The position numbers and the translations under genes are program-made. Below, in pieces: positions 5,789 to 14,134 of a DNA stretch of 26,979 nucleotides. Numbering within the stretch: the stretch's first letter is position 1; each line of letters begins with the position of its first letter. The notes under the pieces are model-generated. The model was not told the origin of the DNA, did not search any database, and saw nothing but the letters and a program-made list of their open reading frames with translations. The DNA is from Candidatus Lloydbacteria bacterium RIFCSPLOWO2_02_FULL_54_12 (GTDB lineage: Bacteria > Patescibacteriota > Minisyncoccia > Phycocordibacterales > UBA6899), in NCBI GenBank assembly GCA_001819095.1, contig MHLS01000046.1:1-26979 (forward strand). The letters are read 5' to 3'.

Positions 5789-6199
5789 CTAAACGACAAA
5801 TTTTTTCTTTTCCTCGACGAATCGCTTTTTAAGCGGCGTGGCGAGTGAAAAATCATCTGTTCGTTTCGGGTCTGCCGTAAGCGCAGCCAAGCCCTCTACC
5901 TCGTGGCGCGGAACGAGGTGCCAATGGACGTCACACACTTCGTCCATATACAAAAGGTAGACCTTGGAAACGGCAAGAACGCTCATGAGCGCATTGCGGG
6001 TAGCATCCACCATGTCCATCAGGTACTCGAAATCGCCCCGTGGAAGGAGGTGTATGTCGGAGACGCCACCCTTCCACACAACGACCGTATGCCCGAGTGA
6101 CATCGGAAAACTTGCAAGCGCGACATAAAGTCGGTCGTCTTCGTACACCACAGACTCCGGCGGCGGCGTAAGGAGACGTTCGAGTGTTTTGTTTTTCAT
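5789..6199 (-). CDS. HIT family protein (nucleotide hydrolase/transferase fold)
   Basis: HIT proteins hydrolyse or transfer nucleotidyl groups from dinucleotides and AMP conjugates. The strand pattern YEDDRLYVALASFPMSLGHTVVVWK and the motif VHWHLVPRHE near residue 95 identify the family. In the HxHxH triad the first position is Asp (DVHWH), while the last two His remain. The start at 6199 (MKNKTLERLL) is preferred over 6241, because the longer version would begin inside a P-family palindrome. It lies 93 bp downstream of metG and is probably cotranscribed with it. Confidence 0.8.
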   Translation of the reverse strand: MKNKTLERLLTPPPESVVYEDDRLYVALASFPMSLGHTVVVWKGGVSDIHLLPRGDFEYLMDMVDATRNALMSVLAVSKVYLLYMDEVCDVHWHLVPRHEVEGLAALTADPKRTDDFSLATPLKKRFVEEKKKFVV

Positions 6200-6237
6200 G
6201 TTGGGGAAAGTGGGGGCCAAAACATCATCACTAAATA

Positions 6238-6281
6238 CCAAGGAGAGACCTTAAATACAAGTACCAAGGGTCTCACCTTGG
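6238..6281 (-). repeat. P-family palindrome copy 3, metG-HIT spacer
   Basis: CCAAGGAGAGACCTT (6238-6252) pairs with AAGGGTCTCACCTTGG (6266-6281), with one bulged base and one mismatch, around a 13-nt loop. It lies 10 bp after the metG stop codon. There is no U-run. Confidence 0.75.
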
Positions 6282-6291
6282 ACATCCGATA

Positions 6292-7779
6292 CTAGGGCAA
6301 TCGGGCAAACAAAGGCTTCTCGGGCATTTTGTTTTCGCGAATGAGACGCCCTATCTCTTCCGCAGTGCGCGGGAGGAACGGCTTGAGTGCTTGTGCAATC
6401 GACAACAAATTGTTCAAAAGATATGCAACGTTCTCTTTTGCTCGCACAGGATCGGTTTTGATCTTTTTGAACGGCTCTTCACGCTGAATAAACGCGTCGA
6501 GCATGCCGATCCCATTCGACCAGATCTCTCCGATAGCCTTATGCAAGTCAAATTGCTCACATGCCCCAGACACAACGGCAGATTTTTGTGTTTCGACGGT
6601 TGCATCACCAGGATAATCCGTGTAAACCACCGCGTAACTCGTTGCCATCTTCATAATGCGGCTCGTCAGGTTGCCGAGGCCGTTCTGAAGATGCGCGGCG
6701 TAACTCGCTTTGATCGACTCCATCGTGAGATCGCCGTCCTCAAATGAGGGGATGTCGTGGAGGAGCACGAAGCGAAGCACATCATCGGGAAACGGCGTCA
6801 CATCCTTGAAGGCATCGATCACGTCGAAAGGATTCAGGACGTTCCCGAGGGACTTCGACATCTTCTGTCCGCCAGCGGAGTTGATGAAGCCGTTGATGAC
6901 GATGTGCTCTGAATTCGGAAGGTCTGCCGACATGAGCATGGCCTGCCACATCGCTGACTGCTGGCGGTTGTTGTCCTTCCCGCAATACTGGATGACCGGC
7001 CACCACTTCGTGAACTTCGCCATGTCCTTCGGCCAGCCGATAGCGGAAACATAGTTCACCAAGGCGTCAAACCACACGTACATCACCTGATCGGGGTCGC
7101 CGGGGACCGGTACTCCCCAAGGCATCTTCGTCTTTAGCCGCGAAATGCTGAAGTCCTCAAGACCCCGACCGACGAAGGCGCGCATCTCGTTGAAGCGAAA
7201 ATCAGGAATGACGAAATCGGGGTGGTCGTCGTAGAACTTCTTCAGCTTCTCGGTGTAGTTCGAGAACCGGAAGAAATAGTTCTCCTCCTCGCGAAACTCG
7301 AGCTCGCGGTTGGGGTGGATGGGACAACGACCGTTCTCGAGTTCGGAGTCGGTCTTCTCGAGCTCGCATCCGACGCAATACTTCACGCTGTAGAGTTTTT
7401 TATAGATATCTCCTTTCGCTTCGCACTTCTTCCAGAATTCCTCGGCCGCAGCGACATGGTCCTTGTCCGTCGTACGGATGAAGTTGAACGTGATGCCGGG
7501 GATATTCGCGGCGAGCCCCAGCGCCGGAGCGAGCGCGCGGAAGCGTTCGGCCAACTTGTCCGTATATACCTCTGGGTCGACCCCCTCATTCGTGGCGGCT
7601 TCGTAGATCTTCGCGCCGTGTTCGTCGGTGCCGGTGTTGAAGTACACCTCATGTCCCGCGAGACGGTAGTATCTGGCGAGCGCGTCGGCACGGATTATCT
7701 CCATCGCGAAACCGACATGCGGGTCGGCATTCACGTAGGGGAGGGTCGTCGTGATGTAAATAGGCTTTTTGTCTACCAT
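6292..7779 (-). CDS. metG: Methionyl-tRNA synthetase
   Basis: A class I synthetase that charges tRNA-Met and initiator tRNA. HVGF at residues 21-24 stands for HIGH, and KMSKS is at 306-310. A single zinc knuckle is formed by C135, C138, C152 and H155. YITTTLPYVNADPH and NTGTDEHG are diagnostic of MetRS. At 495 residues it ends after the anticodon-binding helical domain and lacks the C-terminal EMAP/Trbp111-like tRNA-binding domain, a common short form. It follows the AI-2E gene after a P palindrome and precedes the HIT gene. Confidence 0.95.
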   Translation of the reverse strand: MVDKKPIYITTTLPYVNADPHVGFAMEIIRADALARYYRLAGHEVYFNTGTDEHGAKIYEAATNEGVDPEVYTDKLAERFRALAPALGLAANIPGITFNFIRTTDKDHVAAAEEFWKKCEAKGDIYKKLYSVKYCVGCELEKTDSELENGRCPIHPNRELEFREEENYFFRFSNYTEKLKKFYDDHPDFVIPDFRFNEMRAFVGRGLEDFSISRLKTKMPWGVPVPGDPDQVMYVWFDALVNYVSAIGWPKDMAKFTKWWPVIQYCGKDNNRQQSAMWQAMLMSADLPNSEHIVINGFINSAGGQKMSKSLGNVLNPFDVIDAFKDVTPFPDDVLRFVLLHDIPSFEDGDLTMESIKASYAAHLQNGLGNLTSRIMKMATSYAVVYTDYPGDATVETQKSAVVSGACEQFDLHKAIGEIWSNGIGMLDAFIQREEPFKKIKTDPVRAKENVAYLLNNLLSIAQALKPFLPRTAEEIGRLIRENKMPEKPLFARLP

Positions 7780-7792
7780 GTGGTTTCAAAGT

Positions 7793-7833
7793 ACAAGGTC
7801 GAACCTTAAGAATCAATCCCCAAGGTTCGACTT
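7793..7833 (-). repeat. P-family palindrome copy 4, AI-2E-metG spacer
   Basis: ACAAGGTCGAACCTT (7793-7807) pairs with AAGGTTCGACTT (7822-7833), the outer end having decayed. The loop AAGAATCAATCCCC is shared with copies 1, 9 and 11 in part. It lies 8 bp after the AI-2E stop. Confidence 0.75.
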
Positions 7834-7841
7834 CCCGAGTA

Positions 7842-8951
7842 TTAGTTGTCTTCGTAAATTCTGCGTTCCTTCGCCACATCATTCAAGAATTCCATCAAGA
7901 CCGCGGTCAGGGGAACCGCAAGGAGGATGCCGAGGAATCCCGCCACCTTCCAGCCCACCACCAAGGCGAGAATGACCAGCACCGGCGGGATCCCGATCAC
8001 CTTGCGCACCACCAAGGGGTAGATGAGGTGGCTCTCGAACTGCTGAATGATGAAGTAAAAAAGCGCGATGAAAAGGGCGGCGGTGAGGCCGGGGTCGACT
8101 CCGCGAATACCCTCGGTGAAAGCGATCGCCACACCGGGGACGGCGGCTAAGATCGGGCCGAACACGGGAATGATCTCGAAGATCATCATGAGAAAAGCCA
8201 GAAAGAGCGCCGAGGACACGCCGAGCACCGAGAGACCGAGGAATGCGAGTACGCCGACCAAAACCCCGAGCAAGAGTTGCCCCTGAAACCAGAGGCCGAT
8301 CTTCGCCTGCGAGCGCTTCCAGAGGTCGACAATATAGCCGCGTGACTTCGTCGGAGAGACGAGGCGCAGGAAATTCTCGATTCCGCGTTCTTGTGCCGCA
8401 AGGTAGAACGAAAGCACGATGATCAGCACGAACGAGAGGAACCCGCCGAAGAATACACTCGCTCCGTGCACGGCACCGCCTTCTTCGATGCTATTTTTTA
8501 TAAGGTCAAGTACATTTGCGCCATCACGAAGGCCTTGTTCGACCCCGACAACGCGCGGTAAAATGGCGCTTCCTCCCGCCGCCTGCGATACAACGCCTTC
8601 CTCCTGAAGCGGGTCCCAAAGGCTCCCGATATCGAGATACTGCGGCGCAACACGTGCGAGGCGCGATACGTCATCCAATATTGCCGGCACGAAAAAGTAG
8701 ATCACTCCGGCCAGAAACGCTCCGCCGAAAAGGTATACCATCACGAGGGCCAAGAGGCGCGGCGGACCCTTGGAAACAATGAAACGCACCAACGGTTCTA
8801 TGGCAGATGCAAGCACTATGGCACTCAAGACGACTAATATGATATCGCGCAGAAACCACGCAAGCGCAAAGAGCGTAACGATGATAATCGTTCGTACGAT
8901 AGTTCCCGAAGAGATCTCGAGCTCGACCTCGTTATCCCCTTCGCCCTTCAT
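7842..8951 (-). CDS. AI-2E family transporter (UPF0118 permease-like)
   Basis: About 370 residues with roughly eight hydrophobic segments: an N-terminal pair (TIIIVTLFALAWFLRDIILV, then LLALVMVYLFGGAFLAGVIYF), a soluble loop, and a dense C-terminal membrane half (LLLGVLVGVLAFLGLSVLG, MMIFEIIPVFGPILAAVPG, PPVLVILALVVGWKVAGFLG). FEIIPVFGPILAAVPG and GLLLAVPL-like GILLAVPLTAV are signatures of the AI-2E/UPF0118 exporters. Substrate is unknown; in other bacteria members act as sodium/proton antiporters or signal exporters. The start at 8951 is preferred to 8966: the extra residues MTSNG come from a T-family arm. A good promoter sits ~130 bp upstream. Confidence 0.88.
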   Translation of the reverse strand: MKGEGDNEVELEISSGTIVRTIIIVTLFALAWFLRDIILVVLSAIVLASAIEPLVRFIVSKGPPRLLALVMVYLFGGAFLAGVIYFFVPAILDDVSRLARVAPQYLDIGSLWDPLQEEGVVSQAAGGSAILPRVVGVEQGLRDGANVLDLIKNSIEEGGAVHGASVFFGGFLSFVLIIVLSFYLAAQERGIENFLRLVSPTKSRGYIVDLWKRSQAKIGLWFQGQLLLGVLVGVLAFLGLSVLGVSSALFLAFLMMIFEIIPVFGPILAAVPGVAIAFTEGIRGVDPGLTAALFIALFYFIIQQFESHLIYPLVVRKVIGIPPVLVILALVVGWKVAGFLGILLAVPLTAVLMEFLNDVAKERRIYEDN

Positions 8952-8963
8952 CCCATTAGAGGT
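8949..8963 (-). repeat. Solitary T-family 3' arm at the AI-2E gene start
   Basis: CCTCTAATGGGATG (minus strand, ending in the start codon at 8949) is the 3' arm of the T family. I found no matching 5' arm in the next 180 bp, so this looks like a degenerate or half copy. Confidence 0.6.
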
Positions 8964-9084
8964 CATAAGTTTGGATAAGCAGTATTCCGTGGTTTATTAA
9001 TGCGGGGCGTGTGTTGTGCGCAATGAAATGTCTGGCCTGGAAGCGCGCGACGCATTTCCTATCTCCGGCGGAATTCATCTTCCC

Positions 9085-9113
9085 ACCATAACACAAGAAT
9101 CGATTTGTTTCAA
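9085..9113 (-). promoter_or_regulatory. Promoter of the AI-2E gene (and likely metG-HIT)
   Basis: On the minus strand TTGAAA (9108-9113), 17 bp, then TATGGT (9085-9090) preceded by TGT, an extended -10. The start would be ~9078, giving a leader of ~125 nt. Confidence 0.6.
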
Positions 9114-9140
9114 AAAAAATGCGACAACGCACTGACTCCG

Positions 9141-9224
9141 ATACAAGGCGGAAGACGCCCAACTTCTCCAAGGTCTCACCTTTCAAGGCCAAGGAGAGAC
9201 CTTAGGTCGTCTTCCGCCTTGTAT
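9141..9224 (-). repeat. P-family palindrome copy 5 (long form) after the M16 protease gene
   Basis: The outer stem is ATACAAGGCGGAAGACG (9141-9157), a perfect 17-bp complement of 9208-9224. The inner arms are AAGGTCTCACCTT (9170-9182) and AAGGAGAGACCTT (9191-9203). It begins 7 bp after the protease stop. Immediately beyond it a short TGCG/CGCA hairpin (9120-9131) followed by eight T (minus strand) may finish termination. Confidence 0.8.
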
Positions 9225-9231
9225 AAGCAAC

Positions 9232-10503
9232 TTAAGCCTTGAGCAGTGCGCGGAAACGCTTTTCATCTTTCGCGGGACCGATCATTGCGAGGTTCAAGTG
9301 CTTCGTCACAAAGATCACTCGCGCGACACGCATGATATCCTCCGCCGTCACAGCACGCATCCGCGCAATGACCTCTTCCGGCGTCAGCAACTTCTTTCGT
9401 ATTATCTCTTGGAAACCGTAGAACTCCGATATTTCGTCGGACGATTCGAGCCCGAGCACAAGCCTGCCCGCGAGCATGTCCTTTACCTTTTTGAGTTCTT
9501 CGTCGCCGACCATACTCCGCTTGAGGTCTCCGAACTCGGCCAGTATGGCGGTGACCGCCTCGGCGGCGCGCTCATTCACCACTCCGGCAGACGCCGAAAA
9601 TATGCCGTGATCCGTGAATGACTCATTCGACGCGTGCACGTAGTAACCAAGCCCCATCTCGGTGCGCACTTTCTGAAAAAGACGGGAGCTCATTCCAGAG
9701 CCGAGGACGGCGGCCATGACGCCGAGCACGGGATAATCACGGTCGGGGACCGGAAAGCTTCGTACGCCGAGCACCAAATGCGTCTGGTCGGATGCCTTAT
9801 GCTCCAATAGTACGCTGGGCCTTGTCTGCGTATCGAGGACGTTTTTCTTGCTGCGCTTCCTCCCGCGTTTCAGGTGTCCGAACTGCCGCTTGATGAGTTC
9901 GGTCATCCGCGCTTCATCGAACTTGCCCGCAACGACCACAATTGACGCCTCCGGCAGATAGTGGAGTTTCCGATACGCCAGAAAATCCTCGCGGGTGAAC
10001 GTCGTCACCAATTCCTTCGGCCCTGCGATCTCCCAGCCCGCCGGTTGGTCGCCGTAGAGGAGTTTCATGAATAAATGTCCCACCTTGCGCATGGGGACAT
10101 CCTCGTACATGTTGATCTCGCCCACGATCGCACCTTTTTCCTGCTCGATATCGCTCTGGTTGAAGAGTGAATTCGCATAGATGTCGGAGAGGAGATCTAT
10201 CGTCTGAGGGAGGTAGCTCGCGGCGGTCTTCACGTAATAGCCTGTGTATTCGTGGCCGGTGAACGCGTTGAAGTCGGCGCCGAGCGAGTCGAGTTCGCGC
10301 GCGATCACGGCTTGCGTAGGGCGATGCGTCGTCCCCTTGAAACACATGTGCTCAAGGAAATGCGAGATGCCGTTCTTCTCCTTTGTCTCATACTTCGAGC
10401 CGGCCTCAACCAAGACGAGCGCGGTCGCCGTCCGCTGTTCGGGCATAGGAATGAGGAGCACACGCAATCCGTTCGGGAGTTTTTTTATCCTCGGCTTCTT
10501 CAT
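9232..10503 (-). CDS. M16 family zinc metallopeptidase (processing-peptidase-like)
   Basis: A 423-residue single-unit inverzincin. The catalytic motif HFLEH (residues 48-52) and the third zinc ligand Glu129 (in GEINMYED, 77 residues after the last His) are intact, so it should be active. The C-terminal half has the R/Y region (GLGYYVHASNESFTDHGIF) of the M16B substrate-binding domain. Members cleave peptides, presequences or secreted protein fragments. No signal peptide is evident. The start at 10503 (MKKPRIKKLPNGLRV) is chosen over 10527, whose extra residues (MFETISNG) are encoded by a T-family arm. It is downstream of the deoxynucleoside-kinase-like gene. Confidence 0.92.
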   Translation of the reverse strand: MKKPRIKKLPNGLRVLLIPMPEQRTATALVLVEAGSKYETKEKNGISHFLEHMCFKGTTHRPTQAVIARELDSLGADFNAFTGHEYTGYYVKTAASYLPQTIDLLSDIYANSLFNQSDIEQEKGAIVGEINMYEDVPMRKVGHLFMKLLYGDQPAGWEIAGPKELVTTFTREDFLAYRKLHYLPEASIVVVAGKFDEARMTELIKRQFGHLKRGRKRSKKNVLDTQTRPSVLLEHKASDQTHLVLGVRSFPVPDRDYPVLGVMAAVLGSGMSSRLFQKVRTEMGLGYYVHASNESFTDHGIFSASAGVVNERAAEAVTAILAEFGDLKRSMVGDEELKKVKDMLAGRLVLGLESSDEISEFYGFQEIIRKKLLTPEEVIARMRAVTAEDIMRVARVIFVTKHLNLAMIGPAKDEKRFRALLKA

Positions 10504-10658
10504 CCCGTTAGAAATTGTCTCGAACAAAATAGAAAATATTCCATATTTCCGTCGAGATACTGCTTCGATTAAGTCGGGTAATTTGTTTTGTTACTTCGCA
10601 CATAACGACTCTATGAGAGAGATAACTTCTTGCGGGACGCGACTTCTAACGGGATTCA
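10502..10658 (-). repeat. T-family element 4 filling the spacer between the kinase and M16 genes
   Basis: The 5' arm AATCCCGTTAGAAGTCGCG begins at the kinase stop codon (TGA 10658-10656). The 3' arm TTTCTAACGGGATG ends in the M16 start codon (10503-10501). Ten to twelve bases pair without wobble; the upper stem seen in copies 1 and 5 has largely decayed. The element occupies the whole intergenic space, stop to start. Confidence 0.75.
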
Positions 10659-11252
10659 TGTCGTTTGGAGCGTGCGCGGCGTGAGATGCGGCGCAAGAAT
10701 GCGCAGTGCGGACGCACAGTTCTCCTCGATCGTACCTTCCGCATCAAGCCGATAGACCGGCCGGAGCTCCTTGTATGCGTCATGATACGAAAGGAATTCT
10801 TCGGAAAGCGAATTGAGATATTCGCGGTCGAGTTCGCTCCACTCCCCAAGCGTCGAACGATTGCGCTTCGCGATGCGCTCGACGACGACCTCAATCGGCG
10901 CATGAATGATGATGTGCACATCGGGGAGACGCTTGGGAAGACGGTCAAAGAGTGAGCGGAAAAGCTCGCGCGCATGACGGTCAAGGAGGACATTCGAGTA
11001 CGCAATAATGTCCGACCAGCCGCGGTCGGAAATATACACGGCACGCGGATCCGCCATCTGCGCTTCTTTGAGTATCATCTGCCGGACAAACCACAGTTGT
11101 GTTTTGAGTGCCTCCGCACTTTTTCCCAAGACAGGCGGTGGAACAATGTCGTCGATGACCTCGGAGAGCAATACGCCGTCGAGATGCCTTGCGAGTTCGC
11201 GCGCTATGGTCGTTTTTCCTATGCCATGAACCCCGCTTAAGACGATATACAT
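10656..11252 (-). CDS. Deoxynucleoside kinase / thymidylate kinase-like P-loop protein
   Basis: A 198-residue P-loop kinase with GVHGIGKTT (residues 7-15), DRGWSDIIAYS at the DR(S/Y) substrate-base position, and a lid-like RIAKRNRSTLGEW followed by LDREYLNSLSEEFLSYHD. This resembles the deoxynucleoside-kinase R-x-R lid and the helix after it. It probably phosphorylates a deoxynucleoside or nucleotide for salvage; the exact substrate is not readable. It is distinct from the true tmk at 24911-25522. Its stop codon abuts the T element before the M16 gene. Confidence 0.72.
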   Translation of the reverse strand: MYIVLSGVHGIGKTTIARELARHLDGVLLSEVIDDIVPPPVLGKSAEALKTQLWFVRQMILKEAQMADPRAVYISDRGWSDIIAYSNVLLDRHARELFRSLFDRLPKRLPDVHIIIHAPIEVVVERIAKRNRSTLGEWSELDREYLNSLSEEFLSYHDAYKELRPVYRLDAEGTIEENCASALRILAPHLTPRTLQTT

Positions 11253-11258
11253 CTTTCA

Positions 11259-11264
11259 ACTCTA
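11259..11264 (-). promoter_or_regulatory. Possible extended -10 box, leaderless start of the kinase gene
   Basis: On the minus strand TGC then TAGAGT (11264-11259), six bases before the ATG at 11252. No clear -35. Transcription would start at the start codon. Confidence 0.3.
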
Positions 11265-11329
11265 GCACAATTACCAGTACACAAAAACTTATCGCTTCAG
11301 AGTACTGAGGCAGGGGGCGGCCAACTTCT

Positions 11330-11366
11330 CCAAGGTCTCATCCGCCTGAGGCGAATGAGACCTTGG
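11330..11366 (-). repeat. P-family palindrome copy 6, MFS-kinase spacer
   Basis: CCAAGGTCTCATCCGC (11330-11345) pairs with GCGAATGAGACCTTGG (11351-11366). The single non-Watson-Crick position is C-A on the plus strand but G-U in minus-strand RNA, the sense of the flanking genes. Flanks (GGCGGCCAACTTCT before, GCCGTCTTCCTCC after) match the long forms 5, 7 and 10. It lies 22 bp after the MFS stop codon. Confidence 0.8.
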
Positions 11367-11388
11367 GCCGTCTTCCTCCTTGTGCATT

Positions 11389-12606
11389 TTATGATTTCCG
11401 ATAAAGCAACGCGGCGCCAAAGTAGGTGAGGGCGGTCGCACCCGAAAGGAGTATAAGCCCCAGACGGAGTGCGGGCGCCCCCTCGCCGACAAAAACGATA
11501 ACGATCGCGAATACTGCGAGGGAAATAATCCGCCAGACACCGAGCGCGACGTCGCGAAAGATCATCGTCGCAAAGAAGTCTCTCCCCTTCCGCCCGAGCG
11601 TTTCCATGGTCTCAAGGTCAATCACATGTGCGGAAACGCGCTGGAGGGGCTTCAGTATCACCATGCCAAGCGAGAAAAGAATGAACGCCGCGAAGTTGAA
11701 CTGAAACGCAAAGTAGAGCATGAACGCCGCCGAAAGCGCCGACGTCACGAGAAGAAAATCGAGACGGTTCCCGCTGTGGCGGCGGCGCGCAAGGAACATG
11801 AGCACAACAGCGGAGACCACGGCGAATATCGTCGTAAAAATGCCGACATTGGTCTCGCTCCCGAGAAATACTATCGCGGCGATCGGAAGAACGACCCTTG
11901 AGAAAGCGAAGGTTGCCGATCCGGCGAAGAGGTAGACTTGCGCATGACGATTTTTCCGGTCGTGCAGGAAATGTCGAAGATCGCCACCGTCGATCGGCAG
12001 AGGATGGTATGCGCGGATGTACCGCAGGAACGGGAGTCCGGCAAGGTAACACAGCGGCGCGACAACGAAAAGCAGTGTGAATGCGCCCAAGTGAAAGACC
12101 TTCTCCGAAAGGATAATGAGCACCGTGGCCAATGCGGGGGCAATGAGGTCGACGACCTGATCGCCCGCACCCAAAACGGAAGAGTAATAATCGCGCTCGG
12201 CATTTTGCGTTTCAGTAAGTTCAAAGGTGTGAAGCGTGACCCAATAGACGCCGAGGCCGAAGCCGTTCGCAAGCATGAACAAGAGCGCGTCCCGCTCCGT
12301 CGGGTTCCCGTACAAAAAGAGAAAACTTGCTGAAAGAGCAAAAAAACCGGCGATATACCCCCACTTTATGTTGAAGCGGAGCCACGAGGCAACGGCGCCC
12401 ACAAGACTGAAGCCGACGGCACAGCCCGCAAAATAGAGCATCATGGCGACGATATTGAACGTCACGCTCCCGAAGCGTTGGTAAAGGAATATCTGCACGA
12501 ATATGCTCGTCAACGCAGAAACGAACGAGTAGATCCACGCAAGGTAGACCATCGCCTTGACCGGCGGGCGTAAAGCATGAAAATGCGCAAGCTGGGTCCC
12601 AAACAT
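11389..12606 (-). CDS. Major facilitator superfamily transporter
   Basis: A 405-residue polytopic membrane protein with about 11-12 hydrophobic segments in two halves, split by a charged loop (RYIRAYHPLPIDGGDLRHFLHDRKNRH). Segments such as AMVYLAWIYSFVSALTSIFV, WGYIAGFFALSASFLFLYG and YLFAGSATFAFSRVVLPIAA alternate with short charged loops, as in MFS carriers. I cannot assign a substrate; no drug-efflux signature is obvious. The gene begins 25 bp after glyS and is probably cotranscribed. Its start MFGTQLAHFHAL has no clear Shine-Dalgarno. Confidence 0.7.
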   Translation of the reverse strand: MFGTQLAHFHALRPPVKAMVYLAWIYSFVSALTSIFVQIFLYQRFGSVTFNIVAMMLYFAGCAVGFSLVGAVASWLRFNIKWGYIAGFFALSASFLFLYGNPTERDALLFMLANGFGLGVYWVTLHTFELTETQNAERDYYSSVLGAGDQVVDLIAPALATVLIILSEKVFHLGAFTLLFVVAPLCYLAGLPFLRYIRAYHPLPIDGGDLRHFLHDRKNRHAQVYLFAGSATFAFSRVVLPIAAIVFLGSETNVGIFTTIFAVVSAVVLMFLARRRHSGNRLDFLLVTSALSAAFMLYFAFQFNFAAFILFSLGMVILKPLQRVSAHVIDLETMETLGRKGRDFFATMIFRDVALGVWRIISLAVFAIVIVFVGEGAPALRLGLILLSGATALTYFGAALLYRKS

Positions 12607-12631
12607 GCGCCCATCTTAGCACACGCTCAAC

Positions 12632-13999
12632 TTACCCGATCTTTGAAAGAAGATCTGCAATCGCAATACGTTCTTGCTTCCCGGTATCGCGGTCGCGCAA
12701 TGTCACGGTGTCCTTGAGTTCAGGTTTCTCTCCGAGCGTATCAAAATCAACGGTCACGCAATGCGGGGTGCCGATCTCGTCCTGACGGCGGTAGCGCTTC
12801 CCGATGTTGCCGTTGTCATCGAACATGGCGTTCCCAAACTGTTTTTTAATCCCGACATAGACTTCGCGCGCCTTGGAAACGAGTTCGGGTCTATTCTTGA
12901 GGAGCGGAAAGACCGCGACACGCACCGGCGCAAGTTCCGGCTTGAGTTTAAGGAACACGCGCTTTTCTCCGCCCATTTCGTCTTCGGTATACGCATCGCA
13001 AAGGAGTGCGAGGAAAAGACGGCCGACACCACCCGAGGACTCGATGATGTGCGGGACAAACCGCTCATTTTTTTCGTCGTCAAAATACTCCAGTGCCTTA
13101 CCGGAACCTTTTGCGTGCTGGGTCAAATCGTAATCTCCGCGAGCGTGAACACCTTCCATCTCATCGAAACCCCACGGATACTTATACTCGATGTCGTAAG
13201 CTTCTTTTGCGTAAAAAACAAGTTTCTCATGCTTTTTCCATCGAAGATTCTCCGGCTTGATACCGAGACCAAGGATCGCGTTCATGCGGTGGGCGCGCAA
13301 CCGCTCATACTCCGCCATCTCCTCCTCGGGGCGTACAAAATACTGCATTTCCATTTGCTCAAACTCCCGACCACGAAAAAGAAACTGTCGCGGGGAAATT
13401 TCGTTCCGAAATGCTTTTCCTATTTGCGCAATCCCAAAAGGAAGCTTGGGGTGCTGTGAATCAAGAACGTTCTTAAAGTTCACATAAATACCCTGGCACG
13501 TTTCGCCTCGGAGGTACGCGGGAGCAGAGTTGTTATTCGTGAAGTCACCCAGGTTGCTTTTGACGAGGAGATTGAATTTTCTTACCGAAGTAAAACTCTG
13601 TTTGCCGCAGGCGGGACACTTGAGCTTCGCCCGGTGTTCGGAAAAAATCCTGTTGATCTCCTCTTCATCCATCTTTTCATCGGCGACGACCCCAATGTCC
13701 TCGAGCATCTTATCCGCACGACTTCGAGTGTTGCACTCTTTACACTCCACCAACGGATCAGAAAACCCCTTCGTGTGTCCGCTCGCTTCCCATATTTTTG
13801 GGTTCATGAAAATGGCTGAATCCAAACCAAAAATGTCTTCCCGCTCATAGACCGTCGTCTTCCACCAGTCATCCTTGATATTTTTTTCAAACTCAACACC
13901 AAGCGGGCCGAAGTCGTAAACACCAGCAAACCCTCCGTATATCTCTGACGACGGATAGACAAATCCGCGGCGCTTCGCGAGCGCGATGATCGACTCCAT
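12632..13999 (-). CDS. glyS: Glycyl-tRNA synthetase, dimeric (alpha2) type
   Basis: A class II synthetase of the eukaryote/Thermus-like single-chain type, not the alpha2beta2 GlyQ/GlyS type. Motif 2 is FRNEISPRQFLFRGREFEQMEMQYF. Motif 3 is IESSGGVGRLFLALL, where the family's usual Asp before the Arg is Gly but Arg is kept. Two CxxC pairs (CKEC, CPAC) flank an insertion, as in other members, and ETCQGIYVNF carries Cys for the common Ala. The C-terminal anticodon domain begins at about PVRVAVFPLLKN. The start at 13999 (MESIIALAKRRGF) follows GGAGG at Shine-Dalgarno distance, so I prefer it to 14026. Length ~455. Confidence 0.94.
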   Translation of the reverse strand: MESIIALAKRRGFVYPSSEIYGGFAGVYDFGPLGVEFEKNIKDDWWKTTVYEREDIFGLDSAIFMNPKIWEASGHTKGFSDPLVECKECNTRSRADKMLEDIGVVADEKMDEEEINRIFSEHRAKLKCPACGKQSFTSVRKFNLLVKSNLGDFTNNNSAPAYLRGETCQGIYVNFKNVLDSQHPKLPFGIAQIGKAFRNEISPRQFLFRGREFEQMEMQYFVRPEEEMAEYERLRAHRMNAILGLGIKPENLRWKKHEKLVFYAKEAYDIEYKYPWGFDEMEGVHARGDYDLTQHAKGSGKALEYFDDEKNERFVPHIIESSGGVGRLFLALLCDAYTEDEMGGEKRVFLKLKPELAPVRVAVFPLLKNRPELVSKAREVYVGIKKQFGNAMFDDNGNIGKRYRRQDEIGTPHCVTVDFDTLGEKPELKDTVTLRDRDTGKQERIAIADLLSKIG

Positions 14000-14134
14000 T
14001 GTTCCTCCAGTTTCAGCCATGGTCATCTTATGCTACAGAATTCTCTATGAATAGAAAAGTGTGTGCTCTTTCCCGTACATTGCCCGCACCGGACGAACCA
14101 CCTTACGGAGTGGGGGTAAAAAACACCGCAAACA

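Noticed and set aside
12674..13459. Plus-strand open frame (261 codons) opposite glyS
   Set aside because: GlyRS motifs 2 and 3 are clear on the minus strand; the antisense frame has no family features and no start signals.
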